Numbered from the stretch's first letter, positions 29,768-38,809 are shown. The stretch: 64,000 nt of DNA from Pseudomonas luteola NBRC 103146 (GCF_002091675.1 NZ_BDAE01000006.1:146380-210379); one strand, 5' to 3'. Program-made: numbers and translations. Notes: a model not told the origin generated them from the sequence alone.

Positions 29768-31375
29768 TCAGGCAAAGTCGTTCTCAGGCGCGGGATAAGC
29801 TGGCAGCGAGGTCAGACGCATGTCCACGGTCGCGCGTCCCATGGTGAAGTGATAAAGGCTTTGCCAGGTTGTATCCGCAAGCCCTATCAAGTCATGTACC
29901 AGCGGGTCGAAATAGCAACCGATACCGGTGCCTGAAAGCCCTGCCGCTTCTGCCTCCAGGTAAAGCACCTGCCCAATCTGTCCGGTCTCCCAGAATAGCT
30001 GCGGATAGCACCAAGCCCCCTGGGCAAGGGCATCATCGAAACGAGCCATCATTGCGATACTGATACAACCGTCAGACGCAATGTCCTGGCCGCAGGAAAG
30101 CAAGCCAGCCAGCTCACTAGCAGCCCCTTTGAGCAACCGGAACAACCTGAGCCCCTCCGCCTCCTCTACCCGCTCCCAGAGTAAGTCCGCTCGGGCGGTG
30201 ATATTGAGCTCTCCCTCACTGCGCGCCAGCCAGTACAACCCCGGTTCCAGCCCCACTACGCGATTTACAAAGATCAGAAGATCGACCTGAGCAGGCTTGC
30301 CCAACGTCAGGAAAGGCACCGGTGCCTGCTCCGGCAATGTACGCCTTAGCCAGGCAAAGAAAAGATCAGACAGAATGCCCGTCCGACCATCCATGGACTG
30401 CGCGCTACGCCGTTGATGCAGCAATGGCCGCAGCAGTAGCTGGTCGTTTTCCTGGGTAACTACGCCCCGGGAAATAGGCATGTCGTAGGGCAAGCGCTTG
30501 GGCGCACGGCATGCGGCAGCGATCCGCCCAACCTCGGGCCACTCTACGTACTCTCGCGAAAGTCGATTAGGCGTGCCGGCGAGCTGCAACTGACTCAGCA
30601 GCTTGAACAGACTATCGGGCAAGGAAGGCTCGGCCGATTGCGGCGGACCGATCCAGAGCAGCGCCTCCATTTGCTCCTGCTCACCAAAGCCGTCTCGATC
30701 AACTCCAAACGCCGCATCGAGCGTTTCATCCGCCACGTCGTGAATCAGTCGTGTTTCCCAACCTTGCGCGGCGGCAGCAATGGCAATGGCGGCCAAGGCG
30801 TGGCCTATATCATGCTGACAGTAGCGCCAGGCTCGCTCGCCATATTTCCAGGCCTCACGCCAATAGATACTGGACAGTGCGACCAAAAAGCTCCCCGGCG
30901 GCAAGGCGCCAATGATGTCTTCATCCAGCACTTCGGGGAGCTCGGCGCGTACTTCCAGGGCATGCAGATCGGCCGTGTAATGTGTCATCAAGGCACGATC
31001 GTTCAGTACCCCCGGTGGCAGCAAGGCATAGGCTTCGGTGGGATGTAGATTGCCGGAGGAAGGATTCACTCGCAGCGCCCAGCGGCTGCTGCCCGACTCT
31101 TTCCAGGCGGAAATGGCCAAACTGTCATAAAACAGCCGAGAGATATTGGCCGGATCCAGCGGGGCAGGCTCGCCTACCGGGCCTGCAAAGACCTCATCGT
31201 ACAGAGGCGAATCCTCCAGCATACGGCGCAGTAACGGAATGACTTCGCATCCCCGATAACGACGGAATGGCGCAGGTTGGTTGGCCCAATCGAGCGCATC
31301 GGGTCCGCGGGCATAGCCCTCACGACGGTGCATGCTGAGCGAATGATAGGCTCTGACGATGTCTTCTGGGGTCAT
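29768..31375 (-). CDS. SagB/ThcOx-type dehydrogenase, two nitroreductase domains
   Basis: Protein of 535 aa made of two nitroreductase-fold halves, the SagB-type family of FMN-dependent dehydrogenases. In RiPP clusters such enzymes oxidise azolines to azoles. The first half has LAISAWK, RVNPSSGNLHPTEAY and GHALAAIAIAAAAQGW. The second has LLLRPLLHQRRSAQSMDG, ETGQIGQVLYLEAEAAGLSGTGIGCY and the tail LYHFTMGRATVDMRLTSLPAY. The ATG at 31375 has AGAGGA before it. It appears to be transcribed with the GNAT gene (16 bp between). No YcaO cyclodehydratase or precursor peptide is visible nearby, so a RiPP role is unsupported. Confidence 0.85.
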   Translation of the reverse strand: MTPEDIVRAYHSLSMHRREGYARGPDALDWANQPAPFRRYRGCEVIPLLRRMLEDSPLYDEVFAGPVGEPAPLDPANISRLFYDSLAISAWKESGSSRWALRVNPSSGNLHPTEAYALLPPGVLNDRALMTHYTADLHALEVRAELPEVLDEDIIGALPPGSFLVALSSIYWREAWKYGERAWRYCQHDIGHALAAIAIAAAAQGWETRLIHDVADETLDAAFGVDRDGFGEQEQMEALLWIGPPQSAEPSLPDSLFKLLSQLQLAGTPNRLSREYVEWPEVGRIAAACRAPKRLPYDMPISRGVVTQENDQLLLRPLLHQRRSAQSMDGRTGILSDLFFAWLRRTLPEQAPVPFLTLGKPAQVDLLIFVNRVVGLEPGLYWLARSEGELNITARADLLWERVEEAEGLRLFRLLKGAASELAGLLSCGQDIASDGCISIAMMARFDDALAQGAWCYPQLFWETGQIGQVLYLEAEAAGLSGTGIGCYFDPLVHDLIGLADTTWQSLYHFTMGRATVDMRLTSLPAYPAPENDFA

Positions 31376-31391
31376 GCAGTCCTCTTTGTCA

Positions 31392-31988
31392 TTAACAGGC
31401 ATTCATGCTGTCGCCAGTTTCCAGTCTACTGATCCACTGATGGCGGCTGAGTCGATACAGAACATGGTGGCGCAAGGGGTGACCTTCCGGCAGGCTCGGG
31501 TGTTCAAAGTCGTCCGCTGGATCGTACTGCATACCCAATCGTGCCATCAGGCCGCGGGAGCGTTCATTTTCAGGCACGGTAAACGCCACGATCTCTTCCA
31601 GGCCTACCTGCTCGAAGCCAAAGGCAAGCGCGGCTTCGGCAGCTTCATGGGCATAGCCTTCGTCCCAATATTCGGCACCCAGCCGCCAGCCGATCTCGAC
31701 CGCTGGCGTAAAAGGTGCGTCGAAATTGGAATGCTCAAGCCCGACATACCCAATGAAAGGCGGACCGTTCCTGACCTCCACGGCCCACCAGCCATAGCCA
31801 TGATCATGGAAGTGTGCCTGGATACGCTCGGTCAGCGCCTGCGTTTCAGCCTCATTCAGACATTTGGGGAAAAATTCCATTACCCGTGGATCAGCGCTTT
31901 GTGCAGCGAAAGGCGTATAGTCTTCATTGCGCCAGGGGCGCAAAATCAAACGTTCGGTACGTAACACCTTGGGATAGGCCTGGCTCAT
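31392..31988 (-). CDS. GNAT-family N-acetyltransferase (RimJ/RimL-like)
   Basis: Acetyl-CoA-dependent acetyltransferase of 198 aa. It opens TERLILRPWRNEDY, carries the RimJ/L pattern PFIGYVGLE and EIGWRLGAEYWDEGYAHEA (acetyl-CoA loop with G-Y-A-x-E-A), then VPENERSRGLMARLGM. The ATG at 31988 has AGAGGA six bases upstream; the ATG at 31994 sits directly against that site. It is 16 bp ahead of the SagB-type gene on the same strand. It could acetylate an amine on the same substrate or be an unrelated housekeeping enzyme. Confidence 0.87.
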   Translation of the reverse strand: MSQAYPKVLRTERLILRPWRNEDYTPFAAQSADPRVMEFFPKCLNEAETQALTERIQAHFHDHGYGWWAVEVRNGPPFIGYVGLEHSNFDAPFTPAVEIGWRLGAEYWDEGYAHEAAEAALAFGFEQVGLEEIVAFTVPENERSRGLMARLGMQYDPADDFEHPSLPEGHPLRHHVLYRLSRHQWISRLETGDSMNAC

Positions 31989-32275
31989 CTCCATCCTCTT
32001 TTAAGGTCCTTTGATGTTGGGACTGTTGTGAAGCCAGAGTATTCCGTAAAGCCGGTTCGGTTTTTTGATAATGGCTACCGCTTGGCGAGATCGGCAGGAA
32101 TCGTCATCATGAGCGCCCGTCGGCAGCATCGCCTGTATCTGCCGAAACTTGGCATTTAGCCGAATCCTAACAACTACATCTCTAAATTCGACCAATGTAT
32201 TGACCTTCACTGAGCAATATGGCCGGCGAATGGTCCTACATCATTAATGCGTTCTTTTCAGGCTGCTGCACACAC

Positions 32276-33895
32276 ATGACTTCCAAGAATTCGGACAATC
32301 TCAATTCTGCCGACCGCAATAAAGTGGTAAAGGGTATGCCAGAAGAAGTCCGTAGCCAGCAAGGCGATATCTTTTTCGCTGCGGTTAGAATGACCCGCAT
32401 GCCCATGATCGTGACCGACCCACGGCAGGACGATAATCCCATTATTTTTGCCAACGACGCCTTCCTGAAAACGACGGGCTATGAAGAGCATGAAGTACTG
32501 GGACGCAACTGCCGTTTTCTTCAAGGCCCGGAAACGGACCGGGAGACCATCCGGCAGATCCGCGAAAGCGTCGAGTCCCGTCATGAATGCAATACCGAGT
32601 TATTGAATTACCGCAAAGATGGCTCGACCTTCTGGAATGCCTTGTATATTTCTCCGGTCTACAACCAAGCAGGCGAGCTGGTGTATTTCTTTGCTTCGCA
32701 ACTGGATGTCAGCCGTCGCCATGACGCCGAAGAGGCCTTGCGGCAATCCCAGAAAATGGAGGCGTTGGGTCAGCTCACCGGCGGCATTGCCCATGATTTC
32801 AACAATCTGTTGCAAGTCATGGTGGGTTATCTGGACATTCTCCGGATCAACCTGGATCGCCCGGAAATGGACAGGGAAAAGGCCAAGCGCCATGTCGACA
32901 ACACCCGGGAAGCGGTCAATCGCGCGGCCACACTGACGCAACAACTTCTGGCGTTTGCCCGCAAGCAGCGCCTGACCGGTCGAACGTTGAACATCAACGA
33001 GCTGATTGAAGAGCGACTCGACCTGCTGTATCGAACGCTGGGAGAGCCCTATCAGCTAACGACTCGGCTGGCGCCTGACCTCTGGAATTGCAAGATAGAC
33101 CCGACCCAGGCCGAAATGGCGCTCATCAATATCCTGGCGAACGCACGTGACGCCATGGAATCGCGGGGCGAAGGTCGTGTCACGATCGAAACCCGCAACA
33201 TTGAAGTGACGCCAGAGGATATGGCCTACGGAGGCCTGACTCCTGGCCGCTATGCCTGCATCGCCATTACCGATACCGGAGAGGGCATTCCAACAGAAGT
33301 GCTTGGACGGGTCCTCGATCCGTTCTTCACAACCAAGGAAGAAGGCAAAGGGACCGGTCTTGGTCTATCCATGGTGTATGGCTTCATGAAGCAGTCCGGC
33401 GGCGCGGTTCGTGTGTACTCCGAGGCCGGTATGGGTACGACGGTCCGCCTGTATTTCCCGACGACACAAAGTGAAATCATCCAGCAGCCTGCCGAATCCA
33501 ATGGCACCAGCGAGGAGCCCGGTAACGAGACTATCCTGGTTGTGGATGATCGAGAAGAAGTGGCAGCGCTGGCGCAGGCGATTCTTGAGGAGTTCGGTTA
33601 TTCGGTTCGGGTCGCCTACAATGGCAAGGAAGCGCTGGCTACCCTGGAGCAGCATGGCGATATCCAGATGCTCTTTAGCGACCTGATCATGCCCGGCGGC
33701 ATGAATGGCGTAATGCTCGCCCAGGAAGCCCGCCGACGCTGGCCTCATATCCGCGTCCTGCTCACGACCGGCTATGCCGATACTACGCTGGAACGTGGGC
33801 AGACGGATACCTCTGAATTCGAAGTGCTGAGCAAGCCCTACGGTCGCCTGGAACTCGCGCGTCGAGTCAGGAAGATACTGGACGGAGCAGGATGA
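32276..33895 (+). CDS. LOV-domain blue-light hybrid histidine kinase
   Basis: Soluble photoreceptor kinase of about 539 aa. A LOV (flavin-binding PAS) domain spans about 30-150. It has the adduct-forming Cys79 in GRNCRFLQ, Asn/Asp contacts in NDAFLKTTGY and NYRKDGSTFWN, and the flavin-contacting Gln142 in FFASQLDVS. Then follow HisKA with His173 (GGIAHDFNNLL), the ATPase (NARDAM, DTGEGI, GTGLGLSM) and a receiver (VVDDRE, SDLIMPGGMNG, SKPY). Layout equals the LOV-HK-RR protein of Pseudomonas syringae. ATG at 32276 is preferred over 32219, neither with a strong ribosome site. It overlaps the next gene by 4 bp and is divergent from the GNAT/SagB pair. Confidence 0.93.
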   Translation: MTSKNSDNLNSADRNKVVKGMPEEVRSQQGDIFFAAVRMTRMPMIVTDPRQDDNPIIFANDAFLKTTGYEEHEVLGRNCRFLQGPETDRETIRQIRESVESRHECNTELLNYRKDGSTFWNALYISPVYNQAGELVYFFASQLDVSRRHDAEEALRQSQKMEALGQLTGGIAHDFNNLLQVMVGYLDILRINLDRPEMDREKAKRHVDNTREAVNRAATLTQQLLAFARKQRLTGRTLNINELIEERLDLLYRTLGEPYQLTTRLAPDLWNCKIDPTQAEMALINILANARDAMESRGEGRVTIETRNIEVTPEDMAYGGLTPGRYACIAITDTGEGIPTEVLGRVLDPFFTTKEEGKGTGLGLSMVYGFMKQSGGAVRVYSEAGMGTTVRLYFPTTQSEIIQQPAESNGTSEEPGNETILVVDDREEVAALAQAILEEFGYSVRVAYNGKEALATLEQHGDIQMLFSDLIMPGGMNGVMLAQEARRRWPHIRVLLTTGYADTTLERGQTDTSEFEVLSKPYGRLELARRVRKILDGAG

Positions 33896-34530
33896 ATGAC
33901 AATGAGGGTGTGATGGAGGAAGACGATCACTACGAGTGCAGCGCCGAAAGTGACTCACCAGCCAGCCTGGAAGCCTTTCTCAGTTGCCTCGAAGAGGTCG
34001 GGCGCAGCCCGGAAAAGGTTTCCGTGGGCCACTTGATCGATGCCATCGGGAGTCGCTCCTACGGTCCACTTCTTCTGCTTGCAGGCATCATTGCCCTGTC
34101 TCCCCTGACGGGCATTCCTGGCGTTGCCACCGTCATCTCGATCTATGTCGTTCTGGTTAGCGTACAACTGCTCATCGGCCGCAAGCATTTCTGGCTGCCG
34201 CGCTGGGCACTGAAACGTCAGGTTCCGCGTGGCAAGCTACGAAAATCACTGCGCATGCTGCACCCTACCGCACGTTTCGTGGATCGCTTTTTGAAACCAC
34301 GTCTGACCTTCCTGACCAAGGGTATCTTCCAGCACATCACGGCGCTGCTCTGCATTGGGGTCGCGGTATGCATGCCGGTTCTGGATCTGGTGCCCTTCGC
34401 CAATACCACGGCCGGAGCCGCCATGACGGCGTTCGCTATTTCGTTGATCGCCCGTGATGGACTTATATTCCTGCTGGCCAGCGGATTCTGTTGCGGTATC
34501 GTCTGGCTGCTCATCAGTCTCCTGCTTTAG
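33892..34530 (+). CDS. ExoD-like exopolysaccharide-synthesis membrane protein
   Basis: Membrane protein of 212 aa in the ExoD family, linked in rhizobia to exopolysaccharide production and alkaline tolerance. A soluble acidic head is followed by SRSYGPLLLLAGIIALSPLTGIPGV, the family core, and several helices. The start overlaps the stop of the LOV kinase gene (ATGA), so the two are co-translated. The deacetylase-family gene follows 14 bp on. Linking an envelope protein directly to a light sensor suggests light-dependent surface or biofilm change, as inference. Confidence 0.83.
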   Translation: MNDNEGVMEEDDHYECSAESDSPASLEAFLSCLEEVGRSPEKVSVGHLIDAIGSRSYGPLLLLAGIIALSPLTGIPGVATVISIYVVLVSVQLLIGRKHFWLPRWALKRQVPRGKLRKSLRMLHPTARFVDRFLKPRLTFLTKGIFQHITALLCIGVAVCMPVLDLVPFANTTAGAAMTAFAISLIARDGLIFLLASGFCCGIVWLLISLLL

Positions 34531-34544
34531 CCATCAGCCTTTTC

Positions 34545-35471
34545 ATGACAGCACTTCCTCTGGTTTACCACGACGATTACAGCCCACCCTTTCCACCCGA
34601 GCATCGGTTTCCGATGGAGAAGTTTCGCCTGCTCTATGAGCACTTGAGCGAAAGCGGACTGGTGACGGCTGACAACCTGTACCGCCCGGAATTACCTGTG
34701 CCAGAAGTGCTGGCCCTGGCTCACGATCCAGTCTATGTCGAGCGCTACATGCGCGGCGAGCTGTCCCATGCCGAGCAGCGCCAGCTGGGTCTGCCCTGGA
34801 GCGAGGCGCTGGCACGACGAACCATTCGCGCTGTGGGCGGCTCGCTATTGACGCTGGAGCTGGCGTTGCAACACGGGCTGGCCTGCCATATGGCTGGGGG
34901 CACGCACCATGCACATCATGATTACCCAGCTGGGTTTTGTATCTTCAACGACTTGGCCATCATGGCGCTGTATCTCTTGGAAAGCGGCAAGGCGGGACGC
35001 GTTCTGATCTTTGACTGCGATGTTCACCAGGGGGACGGCACTGCCCGAATTCTTGAACATGTTCCCGATGCCGTCACGGTGTCGCTGCATTGCCAGACCA
35101 ACTACCCGGCGCGTAAGGCACAGAGCGATTGGGACATTCCATTACCCAAGGGCATGGGTGATGCAGGGTATTTGCATACCGTTGAGGAGGCACTGAATTA
35201 CCTGTTACCTCTCCACCAACCTGACGTTGTGCTCTATGACGCCGGTGTCGACGTGCACGCCAGCGATGCCCTGGGCTATCTCCTGCTGACGGACGAAGGC
35301 ATCGCTGCACGGGACGAATACGTCATCCGCCATTGCCTGAGCCGGGACATCCCGGTCGTCGGCGTGATTGGCGGCGGCTACGACCGGGACCGAGCCCTGC
35401 TGGCCAGACGGCACGGCATCCTACATCACAGCGCCGCCAGGGTCTGGGCCAGTGGGCTTGCGCCGGGCTAG
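34545..35471 (+). CDS. histone-deacetylase family enzyme
   Basis: Zinc-dependent deacetylase-fold protein of 308 aa (class IV/HdaH or acetylpolyamine amidohydrolase type). Visible are GGTHHAHHDYPAGFCIFNDLA with the catalytic His pair, FDCDVHQGDGTA with Zn ligands Asp and His, YDAGVDVHASD with the third Zn ligand, and GGGYDRD. The active site looks complete. Substrate in bacteria may be an acetylated polyamine, lysine or small metabolite. It starts 14 bp after the ExoD-like gene and ends in a 4-bp overlap with the convergent FAD enzyme gene. Confidence 0.9.
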   Translation: MTALPLVYHDDYSPPFPPEHRFPMEKFRLLYEHLSESGLVTADNLYRPELPVPEVLALAHDPVYVERYMRGELSHAEQRQLGLPWSEALARRTIRAVGGSLLTLELALQHGLACHMAGGTHHAHHDYPAGFCIFNDLAIMALYLLESGKAGRVLIFDCDVHQGDGTARILEHVPDAVTVSLHCQTNYPARKAQSDWDIPLPKGMGDAGYLHTVEEALNYLLPLHQPDVVLYDAGVDVHASDALGYLLLTDEGIAARDEYVIRHCLSRDIPVVGVIGGGYDRDRALLARRHGILHHSAARVWASGLAPG

Positions 35472-36793
35472 AGCTTCATGGGTCTAGGCTTGGAGCCATC
35501 GGAAAAGCGGGTAAACCGGAACTCATAAGGGTCAACGATCGGCCTGGCGCCTGTTACCAGGTCTGCTGCCAGCTGCCCAACCGCAGGCCCCACGCCAAAC
35601 CCATGACCGGAAAGCCCTGTCGCCACAACCAATCCAGGCACTGCATCAATCTCGGAGATAACAGGAACGGCATCCGGGGTTACGTCGATCAGCCCCGCCC
35701 ACTGCTGGGCGATCTGTGCCTTGGCAAACACTGGAAACTGACGAACCAGTTGATTCATGGCGTTCAGGTTCTGCTGAGGGTCCGGGTAAGGATCCAGCAC
35801 GCGCATGTATTCGTAGGGAGACGGGCGATCCAGCGGGACAGGTTTGCCTTCATGCCATTCCTGGCGGAAGCGCTCGTCAAACCGGATCCGCAGGCTCGAC
35901 CACTCCGATTTCAAGGTTGGTAAAAAGTCCAGAAAGAAGCGGAAGCTGTCGGGTACCAGCGAAGCGATATTCACGCTGCCATTGGCAATGGTATAGCCAC
36001 CGTCCAGGCGTTTGCGAAATGCCACGTCGCGCGTCCAGAGCGTACAGTCAGGCCCCTCCTCCAGCGGCGCCGTCCGCAGTACGCTGTTGCGTACCTTGAG
36101 TTGTGGCAGTCGCACGCCAAGGTCCTTCAGAAAACGGCTCGACCAGGCCCCACCTGCCAGAATTACGGACTCGCAGGCAATTCGGCCTCGTTCGGTAATG
36201 GCTGCACTGACCCGCCCGGCCGACAGCTCCAGCCCCCGCACGGCGCAGTCGGTCAGAATGACAGCCCCGAACCGCTGGGCCGCCGTTGCGATCGCAGGTG
36301 CTGCTTTCTGGGGCTCGGCGCGCCCATCGGTGGGGCAATAGATACCGCTTTTCCAGCTGACTTCGCCGGCTGGCAGCAACTGCTTGAGCTCGCTGCCAGA
36401 CACCATGCGCACGTCTATATCATGCTGACGCGCCACACTGATCCATTTTTCATAGTCGGCCTCCTCCTGTTCGGATTCGGACGAAAACAGAATGCCGGAG
36501 CGGCGAAAACCGGTTTCACCCTGTACAACCTCATTGAGACCCTCCCAGAGCCTCAGGCTTTCAACTGCCAGCGGAATCTCGCGGGGGTCACGGTACAGCT
36601 TGCGCACCCACCCCCAGTTGCGGCTGGACTGTTCTCCAGCGATATAACCCTTCTCGCAGAGCACCACGGAAATGCCTTCCCGCGCCAGCGCCAATGCCGC
36701 GCTGGTCCCGGCAATGCCTCCGCCGATCACAACGACCTGAACCTTGGCTGGTAGCGCCTTATCCGCCTTGACTAGATCAACCTCGGGTCCCAT
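35468..36793 (-). CDS. FAD-dependent amino-acid/amine oxidase (DAO family)
   Basis: Flavoenzyme of about 441 aa that oxidises an amine or amino acid. The dinucleotide-binding VVVIGGGIAGTSAALALA is near the N-terminus, with E(K) at the end of the fold (VVLCEKGYIAGEQSSRNWGWVR). The C-terminal FAD contact is VATGLSGHGFGVGPAVG. The QSSRNWG region is typical of the opine-oxidase or D-amino-acid dehydrogenase-like group. I prefer ATG at 36793, preceded by CGGAG; the ATG at 36811 has no good site. It stands alone and is divergent from the next flavoprotein. Confidence 0.87.
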   Translation of the reverse strand: MGPEVDLVKADKALPAKVQVVVIGGGIAGTSAALALAREGISVVLCEKGYIAGEQSSRNWGWVRKLYRDPREIPLAVESLRLWEGLNEVVQGETGFRRSGILFSSESEQEEADYEKWISVARQHDIDVRMVSGSELKQLLPAGEVSWKSGIYCPTDGRAEPQKAAPAIATAAQRFGAVILTDCAVRGLELSAGRVSAAITERGRIACESVILAGGAWSSRFLKDLGVRLPQLKVRNSVLRTAPLEEGPDCTLWTRDVAFRKRLDGGYTIANGSVNIASLVPDSFRFFLDFLPTLKSEWSSLRIRFDERFRQEWHEGKPVPLDRPSPYEYMRVLDPYPDPQQNLNAMNQLVRQFPVFAKAQIAQQWAGLIDVTPDAVPVISEIDAVPGLVVATGLSGHGFGVGPAVGQLAADLVTGARPIVDPYEFRFTRFSDGSKPRPMKL

Positions 36794-36913
36794 CCACCAC
36801 GCTCCGTTCATCGATAATCAGTTAGTCACGCAAGAGCCATGCCCTGTTCAATCGTACACCAGCGGGATTCTGCTGGTACTTCGCGGTAAACTGGCGGGCT
36901 TTCTCTACCTGCG

Positions 36914-38158
36914 ATGGCTGTCATGTCCCCACACGTGCCTACTCATTCCCGTACCGCCGCCATTATCGGCGGTGGGCCTGCCGGCCTTATGGCTGCCGAA
37001 GTTCTGGCCGGTACTGGTGTAACAGTAGACGTATATGACGGTATGCCCTCAGTCGGACGCAAGTTTCTTCTGGCCGGGGTAGGCGGCATGAACATTACCC
37101 ACGCCGAAGACCAACCCGCCTTTCGCTCCCGTTACCGCGAGCGTGAAACCGCCCTTTCCCGCTGCCTCGACGGATTCGACAGTCATAGCTTGCGAGATTG
37201 GATTCATGGGCTGGGCATCGAGACGTTTGTCGGCAGCTCAGGCCGCGTCTTTCCCACAGACATGAAGGCCGCTCCTCTGCTCCGAGCCTGGCTGCATCGC
37301 CTGCGGGAAGCAGGCGTTCGCATTCATACGCGGCACCGCTGGTTGGGCTGGGAAGAGCACGGCGCCCTGCGTTTTTCCACTCCGGCGGGGGAAACCTGCC
37401 TGCGCGCCGACGCGACAGTCTTGGCCCTGGGTGGAGCCAGCTGGCCGCGACTGGGCTCCGATGGGGTGTGGACAGGATATCTTGAGGAACAGGGTATTGC
37501 CCTTGCCCCGCTACAACCAGCCAACTGCGGTTTTGAGGTCGCTCAGTGGAGCGATCATTTACGCAGCAAGTTTGCCGGCTCGCCTATCAAGCCTGTAGCC
37601 ATGATGCTTAAAGACGGTACTCGCCGCCAAGGCGAATTCGTGCTGACTGAGACAGGCATTGAGGGCAGTCTGGTCTATGCCCTGTCGGCTGAAATTCGCA
37701 CCGAACTGCTTCGTACCGGCTCCGCCACCCTATACCTGGACCTTGCGCCTACCAAGGAACAGAGCGCGCTTGCCGCGGCGCTAAGCAAGCCGCGCAAAGG
37801 CAAGTCCATGGCCAATCACCTGCGTGCCCATGCCGGGCTGGAAGGCGCTCGCTCTGCCTTGCTGCGGGAGCTGGCTCCCGCCAAGGCGTTTGATGACATG
37901 CAGTATCTGGCAGCCGCGATCAAATCGTTACCCCTGACTGTAATCCGCCCCCGTCCTATCGAGGAAGCCATCAGTTCGGCTGGCGGCGTACCGTTCGAAG
38001 CGCTGAACGAGCAGCTCATGCTCAATGCCCTGCCGGGCGTATTCTGTGCCGGTGAAATGCTGGATTGGGAAGCGCCTACGGGAGGCTATCTGCTGACGGC
38101 CTGCTTTGCTACTGGCCGTACCGCCGGCCTGGGTGCTGCAGCCTGGCTGCAGCAGTAA
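36914..38158 (+). CDS. HI0933/BaiN-family flavoprotein
   Basis: NAD(P)/FAD-binding protein of 414 aa in the HI0933 family (subgroup TIGR03862, known from Pseudomonas). It has AAIIGGGPAGLMAAEVLA at the N-terminus, GRKFLLAGVGGMNITHAE typical of the family, TVLALGGASWPRLGSDG in the middle, and the tail GVFCAGEMLDWEAPTGGYLL. The family has no agreed substrate; BaiN acts in bile-acid metabolism, but that role is not implied here. A second ATG at 36923 is an alternative start. Confidence 0.88.
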   Translation: MAVMSPHVPTHSRTAAIIGGGPAGLMAAEVLAGTGVTVDVYDGMPSVGRKFLLAGVGGMNITHAEDQPAFRSRYRERETALSRCLDGFDSHSLRDWIHGLGIETFVGSSGRVFPTDMKAAPLLRAWLHRLREAGVRIHTRHRWLGWEEHGALRFSTPAGETCLRADATVLALGGASWPRLGSDGVWTGYLEEQGIALAPLQPANCGFEVAQWSDHLRSKFAGSPIKPVAMMLKDGTRRQGEFVLTETGIEGSLVYALSAEIRTELLRTGSATLYLDLAPTKEQSALAAALSKPRKGKSMANHLRAHAGLEGARSALLRELAPAKAFDDMQYLAAAIKSLPLTVIRPRPIEEAISSAGGVPFEALNEQLMLNALPGVFCAGEMLDWEAPTGGYLLTACFATGRTAGLGAAAWLQQ

Positions 38159-38210
38159 ACCGCTTATTGTGCGGCATTGATCACAGCCCTCTTGTCGGAT
38201 ACCCCGAACC

Positions 38211-38256
38211 GCCTCGTCATGCCCATGGTCAGCTCTCATAGAGCCCGTGACGAGGC
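38211..38256 (+). promoter_or_regulatory. long hairpin between flavoprotein and hemerythrin genes
   Basis: GCCTCGTCA (38211-38219) pairs with TGACGAGGC (38248-38256); GCTCT and AGAGC form an inner stem. It is about 50 bp past one stop and 40 bp before the next start. Without a U-run, it may be a terminator of the first gene or a leader structure of the second. Confidence 0.45.
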
Positions 38257-38295
38257 TTACTACCGTGCTTATCCTTATGATGAGAGAGCCTGACC

Positions 38296-38766
38296 ATGAA
38301 TGCTATCGACCTCCTGAAAAATGATCATAAAACCATTCTCGATATTCTTGAGCAGCTGAGCAGCACCTCCGAGCGCGCTGTTAAAAAGCGTCAGGATCTG
38401 GTGCAAAAGCTTGAACACGAGCTGACACTCCATACGCATATCGAGGAAGAGATTTTCTATCCGGCGTTCAAGGCGGCGGGCAAGAAAGAAGAAGCAAAGA
38501 TGTATTACGAAGCGATTGAAGAGCATCGGGCAGTCGACTCGCTGGTGTTGCCGCACATCAAGGCTACAGCGCCTGATAGCCTGGAGTTTTCTGGCCGTGT
38601 GAAAGTGGTCAAGGAACTGCTTGAGCATCACATTGAAGAGGAAGAAGAAGAGATGTTCAAGGATGCTCAGGAATTGCTAGCGTCCCAACTGGACGAGCTA
38701 GGCACACAAATGCAGGAGCGCAAAAAGTCGCTCAAGCAAGAGCTCAACGCACGCAAAGCGGCTTGA
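38296..38766 (+). CDS. hemerythrin HHE-domain protein
   Basis: Cytosolic four-helix-bundle protein of 156 aa that binds a di-iron site. Ligands are visible in order: His11 (NDHKTI), His46/His48 with nearby Glu residues (LHTHIEEE), His77 (EEHRAVD) and His111/112 with Glu116 (EHHIEEEEE). Members sense oxygen, bind NO or protect during oxidative stress. GAGAG precedes the ATG. The C-terminal tail is a charged helix (MQERKKSLKQEL). A very strong hairpin follows. Confidence 0.9.
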   Translation: MNAIDLLKNDHKTILDILEQLSSTSERAVKKRQDLVQKLEHELTLHTHIEEEIFYPAFKAAGKKEEAKMYYEAIEEHRAVDSLVLPHIKATAPDSLEFSGRVKVVKELLEHHIEEEEEEMFKDAQELLASQLDELGTQMQERKKSLKQELNARKAA

Positions 38767-38773
38767 GCCCTGA

Positions 38774-38809
38774 CAGTCTCTGTAACGCCGGACGGTGTTA
38801 CAGAGACTG
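38774..38809. terminator. strong hairpin between hemerythrin and helicase genes
   Basis: CAGTCTCTGTAAC and GTTACAGAGACTG are perfectly complementary over 13 bp and extend by three more pairs (one G-U) to a GGAC loop. It lies between convergent stops. No U-run, but the stem is the longest in the window. Confidence 0.6.

Noticed and set aside
29768..31988. RiPP (azole peptide) biosynthetic cluster around the SagB-type gene
   Set aside because: No YcaO cyclodehydratase, precursor peptide or exporter is visible nearby, so the cluster claim lacks support.
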